Origin: an uncultured Lactobacillus sp.
GTDB lineage: Bacteria > Bacillota > Bacilli > Lactobacillales > Lactobacillaceae
Direction: 5' to 3'
Assembly (NCBI GenBank): GCA_910587695.1
Contig: CAJUNC010000030.1
Location: forward strand, 1-12,225
Length of the DNA stretch: 12,225 bases
Of the stretch, positions 6,161 through 12,225 are shown piece by piece. Position 1 is the stretch's first letter; each line of letters opens with the position of its first letter. The notes beneath the pieces were generated by a model that saw only the letters and a list, made by a program, of their open reading frames with translations, had not been told where the DNA came from and made no database searches. A program made the translations under genes and the position numbers.

Positions 6161-7258
6161 CTAGCTTCTTTTGATCAAATATCTGATATAGTTAGTTGAA
6201 TTGAGTGCTGTGACTCCAAATGCGATCAAAGCGATCATAAATAGCTCGGCATTTAGATAGCTCAAGCCAAAGCCCCCAAGTGTCACTAAGGTAAATAATG
6301 TAACTACTCCAGAAGTCAATTGCAAATTTTTACGATTATAGCGAGTTGCCAACAGAATTCCCGCATAAAATAAAGCCAAACCTATATATAAGCAATTAAC
6401 AGCAACCTGTTTGTCAAAATGAGCTTCACCGATAAAACTCAAGGATACTGTGACTAAACTTAGACCAAATAAGATCAAGTAATGCAAGTAGATCAGTAAA
6501 ACTCCAGTCTCATTTTCGCGCTCTTCGTCAATATAATGATCAAATTGTGTAATATATGTCATAAATAACATACAGACACTACCAAAGATCAAAAGTGAGG
6601 GCAAACCAAAAGTTCGTTGCGTAAAATAAGGTGCAATATTGATCAATGTCTCACCAAAAGTAATGATCGTGATCAACGTTAACCGCTCAAGTAAGTGTGG
6701 AAAATTGATCGGATGAGCGTGCATGACTTTGGTAAACCGCAATGGTAAGAGCCAACTTGCTAAAATACCAAATAATGCTAAGAAGACGCCCCACTCGATC
6801 TTAAGTAACGGACTCAATAATAAGGCTATGCTCCGGATCCCTAAGATCAGCATAAAGCTTTGGGCGATCTGTTTATCAGCGCTATTTTTAGCAGTCAAAT
6901 ATACAAAAAAATACTGCAAAAAAAGCGTTACCGATAAAAGTCCTGTCGCTAAAACAAAGGGGGCAAACCAGGCCCCCAATTGCCCAGCAAAGGTATTTGA
7001 CATGAACAATAAGATCGCCATATCGACCATAAAAAAGACAATATCACGGATCGAATTTTTGCCATACCGATTAGTATAAACTGTTTGGATGAGCCAAGTA
7101 TTCAAAAAAACGATCATAACTATCGCAAACATCCCAAAATGTCCTAAAAAACTTGCTCCATCTTCGACATGGTGGATCAGACTAGTAACTTTAGAGATCG
7201 CAAAAACAAATACTAGATCATAGAATAATTCAGTCAATTCGACTTTTTTAGGTTTCAT
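6161..7258 (-). CDS. LtrA family membrane protein (low temperature requirement A-like)
   Basis: This is a 365-aa polytopic membrane protein with hydrophobic segments along its whole length. The N-terminal signature VELTELFYDLVFVFAISKVTSLI (about 6-28) is the hallmark of the LtrA family, and the length is usual. The family takes its name from a Listeria cold-growth gene; its biochemical role is not established. Other conserved-looking parts are NTWLIQTVYTNRYG (about 53-66), HLLERLTLITIITFGETLI (about 188-206, with family-typical ERLTLI and GE) and FGVTALNSTNYIRYL near the C-terminus. It is the last gene of a minus-strand operon: its ATG overlaps the preceding TAA by one base (TAATG), and GGAGG lies just upstream. 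The context suggests a transporter or membrane partner for the two upstream enzymes, but this is inference. Confidence 0.85.
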   Translation of the reverse strand: MKPKKVELTELFYDLVFVFAISKVTSLIHHVEDGASFLGHFGMFAIVMIVFLNTWLIQTVYTNRYGKNSIRDIVFFMVDMAILLFMSNTFAGQLGAWFAPFVLATGLLSVTLFLQYFFVYLTAKNSADKQIAQSFMLILGIRSIALLLSPLLKIEWGVFLALFGILASWLLPLRFTKVMHAHPINFPHLLERLTLITIITFGETLINIAPYFTQRTFGLPSLLIFGSVCMLFMTYITQFDHYIDEERENETGVLLIYLHYLILFGLSLVTVSLSFIGEAHFDKQVAVNCLYIGLALFYAGILLATRYNRKNLQLTSGVVTLFTLVTLGGFGLSYLNAELFMIALIAFGVTALNSTNYIRYLIKRS

Positions 7259-7938
7259 TAGTTTCCTCCACGTTCATAACTCAAATTCCCCTGACTGACT
7301 AAGGTATCAGCCGTTAGATCTAATAGTTCTTTTTTAGCAACTAGATCGGTAGTTTTTTTGATATATTCTTTAAAATGTGGGGTCTCACGATGTTTGGCAT
7401 AAGCTTGTTTATCTTGATAGAATTCTAAAAATATCCATTCATCTGGCTTATTTTGGACCGTTGCCGCATACATCGCTAAAACTCCTGGTTCAAGCACGAT
7501 CGCTTGATGCATTTCACTAAAGACCGCCGCTTTAAAGGCAGCAGCACTTGCTTTTTCTAATTGTAACTTTGCCAATTTTACCGTTATCTTATCTGGAGTA
7601 CCTTTACCTAGAAAATCAAATTTTTCTAACAATAATTCTGGTATCAGATCGACCACTTTACGATTGACGATCGCATTTTTAGCAAAAGTCGCGTACTTTT
7701 GAAATTGCGGTGACGCTTGATGCCGTTTTTGCGCCGCAGTGTCTTGGTAGAGCTCAAAGACCAGATTCTCTAGTCCCTTTTCATCGCTATGGGTCGCATG
7801 CATTGCTAGTGTCTGCGGTTCAGTTTTGATCGATAAATTTAAATTTCTCTGTCCTAAAGCCACAAACTCCGCTTTTTTCTCTGGTTTGATCTCAAGTTCA
7901 TATAATTTAAATAAAGGCGGATATTCCAATTTGGTCAC
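7258..7938 (-). CDS. Tandem ABM-domain protein (antibiotic biosynthesis monooxygenase / YgiN-like, two copies)
   Basis: This 226-aa soluble protein is built from two related ferredoxin-like ABM domains, about residues 10-84 and 117-195. Both repeats share EP..LAM.A, then F.E.YQD..A...H...P.F..Y: copy 1 has ELYQDTAAQKRHQASPQFQKY and copy 2 has EFYQDKQAYAKHRETPHFKEY, with H73 and H183 equivalent. ABM proteins usually have one domain and dimerise, so the fused pair may form the dimer within one chain. Known relatives include quinol monooxygenases, heme-degrading enzymes and dimeric sensors of unknown function, so the reaction cannot be assigned. The GTG start at 7938 overlaps the amidohydrolase stop (GTGA, 4 nt) and follows AGGTG at 7 nt. 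Its own stop overlaps the LtrA-like start, so translation of all three genes is probably coupled. Confidence 0.82.
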   Translation of the reverse strand: MTKLEYPPLFKLYELEIKPEKKAEFVALGQRNLNLSIKTEPQTLAMHATHSDEKGLENLVFELYQDTAAQKRHQASPQFQKYATFAKNAIVNRKVVDLIPELLLEKFDFLGKGTPDKITVKLAKLQLEKASAAAFKAAVFSEMHQAIVLEPGVLAMYAATVQNKPDEWIFLEFYQDKQAYAKHRETPHFKEYIKKTTDLVAKKELLDLTADTLVSQGNLSYERGGN

Positions 7939-8858
7939 TTCACATCACCTGCCATTAATTTTTCAAAGTTTAAATACATGATCTGCTCGCGCTCTTTAGA
8001 CGTCAAATTTGCCTGTTGTAAAGCCGCCGTGATCTCTTTTGTCGGACCAACTGGCGCGATCCCCAATGGCGCATCCGTTCCAAATAAAACATGATCACTT
8101 CCATAGTATGCCACAGCCAATTCTAAAGCCTTATGATTGCCTAACAATGCAGTGTCTACATAAAACTTCTTAAAGTCTTTTGCCTGCTCAACTGGTAAAA
8201 TATGCTCGATCCGCTCTGCAAAATACGGGACCATTCCACCAGCATGGTGCACAATGATCTTTAATTGCGGATACTTTGTAAAAATATCGCTTTGGACTAG
8301 TTGTAGCATTGCTTGCGTCAATTCATATTCCCAACTAAACACGATATTATTATCTGGCTTACGCTCGTCAAAGACTGGATGTAGCCAGATCGGGATATCT
8401 AATGCAGCCGCTTTTTCAAACACCGGATAAAATGCTGGATCTGCGATACTTTTACCTAACGCACGGGTAAATAGTTGGATCCCTAATAATTTGGGCTCCT
8501 TTTTTACCTGCTCTAAGATCTCAGCTGTTGCTTCTAAATTGTTCAAAGGGACCATCGCAATAGCCCCAACAAACATTTCGGGATAGCGTTTAACTAGCTC
8601 AACTAATTCTTCATTCCCACTTTGGCACAACTCCGCTGCTAAAGTCGGGTCAGTGTAGTCTTCGGGATTCAAATTCACATTTGAAATAACTTGCTTTACT
8701 CGCCCATCAAAATGCGCTTGGCGGATAGTAAGATCACTTAAGGCTGGCATTTTGATAAAAGGATATTTTTGTGGCAATTCTGGCGCTAACTGTAATAATT
8801 GCTGATAGAATTTAGGAGGCAAGACATGGGCAAAAACATCAATTGCCGACTTTGACAC
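7935..8858 (-). CDS. Amidohydrolase family 2 (ACMSD-like TIM-barrel hydrolase/decarboxylase)
   Basis: This is a TIM-barrel metalloenzyme of the amidohydrolase_2 family, which includes aminocarboxymuconate-semialdehyde decarboxylase and aromatic acid decarboxylases. Visible motifs, numbered from the GTG at 8858, are IDVFAHVLPP (6-15), PIWLHPVF (156-163, H160), VHHAGGMVPYF (203-213, H204/H205) and VLFGTDAPLG (257-266, D262). The usual N-terminal metal motif HxH is FxH (F9, H11): the first His is Phe, while the later ligands are present. The start is chosen at GTG 8858 because AAAAGGAG (8867-8874) lies 8 nt upstream. The GTG at 8867 overlaps that site and would add only three residues. It is the first gene of the operon; its TGA overlaps the ABM start by 4 nt. 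The substrate is unknown, perhaps a small aromatic or cyclic carboxylate. Confidence 0.85.
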   Translation of the reverse strand: MSKSAIDVFAHVLPPKFYQQLLQLAPELPQKYPFIKMPALSDLTIRQAHFDGRVKQVISNVNLNPEDYTDPTLAAELCQSGNEELVELVKRYPEMFVGAIAMVPLNNLEATAEILEQVKKEPKLLGIQLFTRALGKSIADPAFYPVFEKAAALDIPIWLHPVFDERKPDNNIVFSWEYELTQAMLQLVQSDIFTKYPQLKIIVHHAGGMVPYFAERIEHILPVEQAKDFKKFYVDTALLGNHKALELAVAYYGSDHVLFGTDAPLGIAPVGPTKEITAALQQANLTSKEREQIMYLNFEKLMAGDVK

Positions 8859-8947
8859 TCCGATCACTCCTTTTGATTAATATTCTAAATTTTTTCTGTA
8901 AAAATCACGGCTAATTCTTAATTTTACTATTCGAGCCTTTCTGCTTT

Positions 8948-8953
8948 ATTATA
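8948..8953 (-). promoter_or_regulatory. Candidate -10 box for the amidohydrolase operon
   Basis: A consensus TATAAT is present on the minus strand at 8948-8953, about 90 nt before the GTG start. The expected -35 position (about 8971-8977) reads TGCCGT, a poor match, so the call rests on the -10 alone. Confidence 0.35.
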
Positions 8954-9055
8954 ACAAAATCTTTAACAAAACGGCACTTATATATCACACAAGTTATTTT
9001 CAATTTTAAGTTCTAATAACACCTTGATCCCCCTAAATTATTTAAAAAAATATAC

Positions 9056-9084
9056 TTTAAATCTTTCGTTAATAGGTTTATAAT
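9056..9084 (+). promoter_or_regulatory. Sigma-A promoter for the isoleucine 2-epimerase-like gene
   Basis: TTTAAA (9056-9061, 4 of 6 consensus positions) and a perfect TATAAT (9079-9084) are separated by 17 nt. The expected transcription start is near 9091, giving a 5' leader of about 35 nt. Confidence 0.65.
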
Positions 9085-9125
9085 ACATGTAATCTTTTTT
9101 TAAGAAATAGAAATGAGGTGCTACT

Positions 9126-10463
9126 ATGACAAAAAATGATGAATTACTTCACCAAGAAGCCCGTAGTTTAGCTTCACAATCACGGATCAAATACTTTGAT
9201 CTCGTCATCGCACAAGGAAAAGGCGCCCTACTGACTGATGCTGATGGCAAAGAATATATCGATCTCTTAGCTTCTGCCTCATCGACCAATACTGGGCATT
9301 GTCACCCAACTGTGGTCCAAGCGATCACCCAACAGGCCCAAAAGTTGATCCAATACACACCAGCCTATTTTGCTAATCCGATCGCAGCTAAATTGAGTGC
9401 AAACTTAACAAAACTCGCACCTATGTCGGGGCCTGTCAAGTTAGCCTGGGGAAATTCTGGCTCAGATGCCAATGATGCGATCATCAAATTTGCGCGTGCC
9501 TACACTGGTCGGCAATACATCGTGACTTTTACTGGAGCTTACCACGGTTCGACCTATGGCTCACTTACTGCTTCAGGCGTCAGTTTGAATATGACCCGAA
9601 AGCTCGGACCACTGCTTCCAGGGATCATCAAAGTTCCATATCCTGATCCCTGGCAAAAAGCTCCGCATGAAACAAAAGAGCAATTTGTAAAACGAATGTT
9701 TGAAGCCTTTAAGCTCCCCTTTGAGACCTATCTTCCCCCTGATGAAGTAGCCTGCATCTTGATCGAACCGATCCAAGGCGATGGTGGGATCATCAAAGCC
9801 CCCACAAAATATCTCCAAAAAGTCTATGAATTTGCCCGTGAACATAAGATCTTATTTGCAGTCGATGAAGTCAATCAGGGTATGGGACGAACTGGCAAAT
9901 GGTGGTCGATCCAACATTTTGGCCTTGAACCCGATCTCATGAGTGTCGGTAAATCACTAGCATCTGGTCTTCCACTAAGTGCAGTGATCGGACGAGCTGA
10001 GATCATGGAAGCGTTGGAAGCCCCAGCTCATGTCTTTACTACCGCAGGAAATCCACTCACTGCAGCAGCTGCTTTAGCTACTATTGAAGTCATCGAAAAA
10101 GAAGATCTTTTACGACGCTCAAAAAAACTAGGGCGATCAGCGAAGACCTTTTTCCAACAAGCTCAAACAAAATATGATTTTATCGGTGATGTCAGAATGT
10201 ATGGTCTCAATGGTGGGATCGATATCGTTGATCCGAAGACTAAAAAGCCTTCAACCGAGATCGCGACTAAGATCATCCACCGTGCCTTTGAGCTAGGTGT
10301 GATCATGATCAGTTTACGGGGCAATATCTTACGCTTCCAACCACCACTTGTGATCACCACAACACAATTAGACCGCGCCTTTACGATCTTAGACCAAGTC
10401 TTTAGCGAAGAAGCAGCGGACAAACTACACCTTCCTAAAAATGCCGCAGAACTAGGGTGGTAA
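9126..10463 (+). CDS. Class III aminotransferase-fold enzyme, probable isoleucine 2-epimerase (branched-chain amino acid racemase)
   Basis: This is a PLP enzyme of 445 aa with all class III fold-type I signatures: GNSGSDAND (109-117), YHGSTYGS (139-146), EPIQGDGG (214-221), VDEVNQGMGRTG (246-257, PLP-pyridine Asp247) and SVGKSLASG (273-281, Schiff-base K276). The GHCHPTVV and TTAGNP segments are also typical. The protein resembles the Lactobacillus buchneri isoleucine 2-epimerase over nearly its full length as I remember that sequence, including LLASAS, NSGSDANDAIIKFARAYTGR, AVIG and the C-terminal W after LG. That enzyme interconverts L-isoleucine and D-allo-isoleucine and acts on other non-polar amino acids. 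A 4-aminobutyrate or other omega-aminotransferase is the main alternative. ATG at 9126 follows GAGGTG at 5 nt. An MFS permease follows 74 nt downstream with no terminator between, suggesting a shared transcript. Confidence 0.85.
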   Translation: MTKNDELLHQEARSLASQSRIKYFDLVIAQGKGALLTDADGKEYIDLLASASSTNTGHCHPTVVQAITQQAQKLIQYTPAYFANPIAAKLSANLTKLAPMSGPVKLAWGNSGSDANDAIIKFARAYTGRQYIVTFTGAYHGSTYGSLTASGVSLNMTRKLGPLLPGIIKVPYPDPWQKAPHETKEQFVKRMFEAFKLPFETYLPPDEVACILIEPIQGDGGIIKAPTKYLQKVYEFAREHKILFAVDEVNQGMGRTGKWWSIQHFGLEPDLMSVGKSLASGLPLSAVIGRAEIMEALEAPAHVFTTAGNPLTAAAALATIEVIEKEDLLRRSKKLGRSAKTFFQQAQTKYDFIGDVRMYGLNGGIDIVDPKTKKPSTEIATKIIHRAFELGVIMISLRGNILRFQPPLVITTTQLDRAFTILDQVFSEEAADKLHLPKNAAELGW

Positions 10464-10537
10464 AAAATAATATCCAAAAGCTGTCTTAGTGGTTTAAAAT
10501 GATAAATGTAATTTAAATCGAAAGGACCGCAATTATC

Positions 10538-11701
10538 ATGAAATATCGCTTACAGGCATGTTTATTTGTTTTTATCGCTTTTATGCTCGGATGTAATGAA
10601 TATATTATCGTCGGAGTCTTGCCAGACATTTCAAGTGAATTTGGTACTGGACTGTCTCAGCTTGGTCTGCTAGTTACCATTTTTGCACTTGTCTATGCAC
10701 TGAGCACACCACTTATAACATCATTTGGCAATCGTTTTTTACGGCATCGTGTCTTACTAGCACTGATCTTGATCTTCTTTATAGGCAATACTTGGACTGC
10801 TTTAGCCACTAATTTTACTTCGCTTTTATTATCGCGGATCTTGACTGCTAGTGTAGCTGGGGCGATCATTTCGATCGTTTTGGTCATGGCAAATTACATC
10901 GCCCCCCGCCATAAACGTGCCAGCTTAGTTTCTTGGGTCTTTGCTGGCTTTAGTTTAGCCTCGATCATCGGGATCCCCCTTGGAACTTTGATCAGTACGA
11001 CTTTTTCCTGGCATGATAGCTTTTGGATGATCAGTGCGATCACATTTATCGTCTTATGTCTATTGCTTTGGCTAGTTCCTAAAGACACACCACAGTTTAA
11101 AGGAACACTCAAACATCAATTTGCACTACTCAAAGAAAAGCAAGTACTCTTAGGTGTCGCCTTTGTCGTAGCTGTGTGTGCCGCTGATTATACGATCTAT
11201 ACCTATATCCGCCCGCTTTTCACTAATGAGATGGGGTTCAATAATACTTGGCTCAACTGGTTATTGTTTGGAATGGGGATCTTCTTTATCATCGGAAATA
11301 AGTTTGGAGGCTATTTAGCCGATAATGGCGGATTAAAGCCACTACGCTACGTCTATATCACAATGACACTATTGATGTTGCTCTTAGGGCCTGCAATTTT
11401 GCTTCCTTGGCTAGGTGCAGCGACTATTGCTTTACTTTGCGTTTGCTTTGCCAGCTATGGTGCCTCAACTCAGCTCATGTTTTTAGACATTGCTGAGAAA
11501 AAATATCCGCAATCCCTTGATCTAGCATCATCACTCAATTCGATCTTTGCTAACTTAGGGATCTCACTAGGTTCGTTGACCGCAGCGCAAGCCGTTGGAG
11601 TTACTTCACTGAAAAATATTGGCTATATCGGCTCTATCTATGGGATACTAGCCACTTTCCTCGTTTTCATCCTTTATCGTGCTCAAAATAAAAAAATTTA
11701 G
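10538..11701 (+). CDS. MFS transporter, DHA1 (AraJ/YdhP-like) family
   Basis: This integral membrane protein of 387 aa has about 12 hydrophobic segments. The N-terminal half carries the drug:H+ antiporter pattern: NEYIIVGVLPDISSEFG (20-36, the family's TM1-loop 'GxLP.I..x..'), LVTIFALVYALSTPL in TM2 and the LSRILTASVAGAI segment of TM4. FAGFSLASIIGIPLGTLIS (about 135-153) is the antiporter motif C region of TM5. It most likely exports a small molecule with proton exchange. The neighbouring racemase suggests D-branched-chain amino acids or a derivative as cargo, but this is inference. AAAGGA (10521-10526) is 11 nt from ATG 10538, a long spacing, and no better start is visible. The gene may be cotranscribed with the epimerase. 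Confidence 0.85.
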   Translation: MKYRLQACLFVFIAFMLGCNEYIIVGVLPDISSEFGTGLSQLGLLVTIFALVYALSTPLITSFGNRFLRHRVLLALILIFFIGNTWTALATNFTSLLLSRILTASVAGAIISIVLVMANYIAPRHKRASLVSWVFAGFSLASIIGIPLGTLISTTFSWHDSFWMISAITFIVLCLLLWLVPKDTPQFKGTLKHQFALLKEKQVLLGVAFVVAVCAADYTIYTYIRPLFTNEMGFNNTWLNWLLFGMGIFFIIGNKFGGYLADNGGLKPLRYVYITMTLLMLLLGPAILLPWLGAATIALLCVCFASYGASTQLMFLDIAEKKYPQSLDLASSLNSIFANLGISLGSLTAAQAVGVTSLKNIGYIGSIYGILATFLVFILYRAQNKKI

Positions 11702-11712
11702 TCATAGTAAAA

Positions 11713-11748
11713 CCCCCTAAGTTAGATCCTCTTGTCCAACTTAGGGGG
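11713..11748. terminator. Bidirectional terminator between MFS gene and ogt
   Basis: CCCCCTAAGTT (11713-11723) and AACTTAGGGGG (11738-11748) pair perfectly around a 14-nt loop. On the minus strand a TTTT run follows immediately, so it best fits ogt. On the plus strand the T run is interrupted (CTTACTTTAT) but it still lies 11 nt after the MFS stop. Confidence 0.88.
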
Positions 11749-11770
11749 CTTACTTTATCCTAGATATTTT

Positions 11771-12193
11771 TTATAAGATCTGCTCAAGCTCTAGTAGTGC
11801 CTGCTTGCGGTCAAGTCCTCCTGCATAGCCATGCAAACTACCATCACTTGCCAAGACGCGGTGACACGGGATAAAAAGACTCAAAGGATTATGAGCTACA
11901 GCCCCACCAACAGCTCTTGGATGTGTACCTAATTTGTTTGCTAGCTCTTGGTAGATCACTGTTGTCCCATAAGAGATCAGTTGTAATTGCTTCAATACCT
12001 GTTGCCTAAAAGGCGTAACTTGAGGCGCTAAGGTGATCTTTGTGGTCGGGATCTGACCATTAAAATACTCTGTTAGCCATGCTCTAGCTTGTTTTAATGC
12101 TGGGGTCTCGATATTTGCGATTTTTTCAAGTGATAGATCAGGTGCAAAATATTTTTGATCAGTAAACCAAGCTGCTATATAAAACGTGAACAA
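11771..12193 (-). CDS. ogt: Methylated-DNA--[protein]-cysteine S-methyltransferase, 5' end missing
   Basis: This protein repairs O6-alkylguanine by transferring the alkyl group to its own cysteine. The DNA-binding and active-site domain is complete: RAVGGAVAHNP (93-103, Arg finger R93), the IPCHRV active site with acceptor C110, and the C-terminal YAGGLDRKQALLELE (123-137). Before it, WFTDQKYF and ETPALKQARAWLTEYF are the late part of the N-terminal domain. Family members begin about 20-35 residues earlier with a strand bearing a 'SPLG' motif; here that part is absent. The open frame starts at a TTG (12193) lying inside the 51-bp terminal repeat, so MFTFYIA is repeat-derived, not native ogt sequence, and no ribosome binding site precedes it. 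The gene is thus broken or cut at the repeat junction (12171/12172). Whether the rest lies beyond an element or beyond an assembly gap cannot be seen here. Confidence 0.85.
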   Translation of the reverse strand: MFTFYIAAWFTDQKYFAPDLSLEKIANIETPALKQARAWLTEYFNGQIPTTKITLAPQVTPFRQQVLKQLQLISYGTTVIYQELANKLGTHPRAVGGAVAHNPLSLFIPCHRVLASDGSLHGYAGGLDRKQALLELEQIL

Positions 12194-12222
12194 ACGTAAT
12201 CAAATATATCAAATGATTACAT
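12172..12222 (-). repeat. Right copy of the 51-bp perfect inverted repeat
   Basis: This is the exact reverse complement of 1-51. Three further bases (TTG, 12223-12225) lie outside it. The inner edge (12171/12172) coincides with the loss of ogt homology. It carries the same internal dyad and direct repeats as the left copy. Confidence 0.9.
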
Positions 12223-12225
12223 TTG

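Larger units (their letters stand above)
8859..9125. other. Divergent intergenic region, amidohydrolase operon / epimerase gene
   Basis: These 267 bp of AT-rich sequence separate the two divergent transcription units. They hold the amidohydrolase ribosome binding site (8867-8874), a candidate minus-strand -10 (8948-8953), the plus-strand promoter at 9056-9084 and the epimerase ribosome binding site (GAGGTG, 9115-9120). I see no coding sequence, strong hairpin or repeat in the remainder. Confidence 0.6.

Noticed and set aside
6723..7079. A 118-codon plus-strand open frame opposite the LtrA-like gene
   Set aside because: It is antisense to a conserved membrane-protein gene, Lys/Asn rich and without a ribosome binding site; a reading-frame shadow.
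8859..8867. GTG at 8867 as the amidohydrolase start
   Set aside because: The codon overlaps the AAAAGGAG ribosome binding site itself; GTG at 8858 has 8-nt spacing.
9087..9096. ATGTAATC after the epimerase promoter, matching the start of the terminal repeat
   Set aside because: Only 8 bp of an AT-rich word match and none of the remaining repeat structure is present; likely chance.
1..12225. The whole window as a transposon or integrative element with 51-bp terminal repeats
   Set aside because: No transposase, integrase, relaxase or replication gene is present, the genes look like ordinary chromosomal metabolism, and the right repeat truncates ogt from inside the segment, which fits contig ends at a repeated element better than the termini of a mobile unit.

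Overview
The window looks like chromosomal DNA of a low-to-medium GC lactic acid bacterium (Lactobacillaceae, possibly the Ligilactobacillus/Liquorilactobacillus side; genus not proven). The evidence is AGGAGG-type ribosome binding sites, frequent TTG and GTG starts, a SpeC/SpeF-type ornithine decarboxylase, and an aminotransferase that closely resembles the Lactobacillus buchneri isoleucine 2-epimerase as I remember it. I see no rRNA, tRNA, CRISPR array, phage gene or transposase.

Layout from left to right: (1) a 51-bp sequence that reappears perfectly inverted at the right end; (2) a GNAT acetyltransferase (+) that meets an ornithine decarboxylase (-) tail to tail at a shared terminator; (3) a divergent amino acid/polyamine-type antiporter (+), whose leader holds a possible 47-codon upstream ORF and a perfect 12-bp hairpin; (4) a shared terminator, then on the minus strand an Old Yellow Enzyme-fold protein that has lost the usual active-site residues, and a second GNAT; (5) a tight minus-strand operon of amidohydrolase, tandem ABM-domain protein and LtrA-like membrane protein, each overlapping the next by 1-4 nt; (6) divergent from it, an isoleucine 2-epimerase-like enzyme (+) followed by an MFS permease (+); (7) a shared terminator and a 5'-truncated ogt (O6-methylguanine-DNA methyltransferase, -) whose coding sequence stops exactly where the inverted repeat begins.

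Functionally, the ornithine decarboxylase and its divergent antiporter probably form an ornithine/putrescine acid-resistance and energy module. The epimerase and MFS protein may form a branched-chain D-amino acid production/export pair. The amidohydrolase-ABM-LtrA operon is an uncharacterised small-molecule module. The features most worth a second look are the terminal 51-bp inverted repeats (with the broken ogt), the leader ORF plus hairpin before the antiporter, the OYE-fold protein with a replaced active site, and the overlapping three-gene operon whose amidohydrolase lacks the first metal-binding His.

The longest gene-free stretch is 8859-9125 (267 bp), so none exceeds 300 bp. The tetranucleotide GATC is strongly over-represented inside genes.
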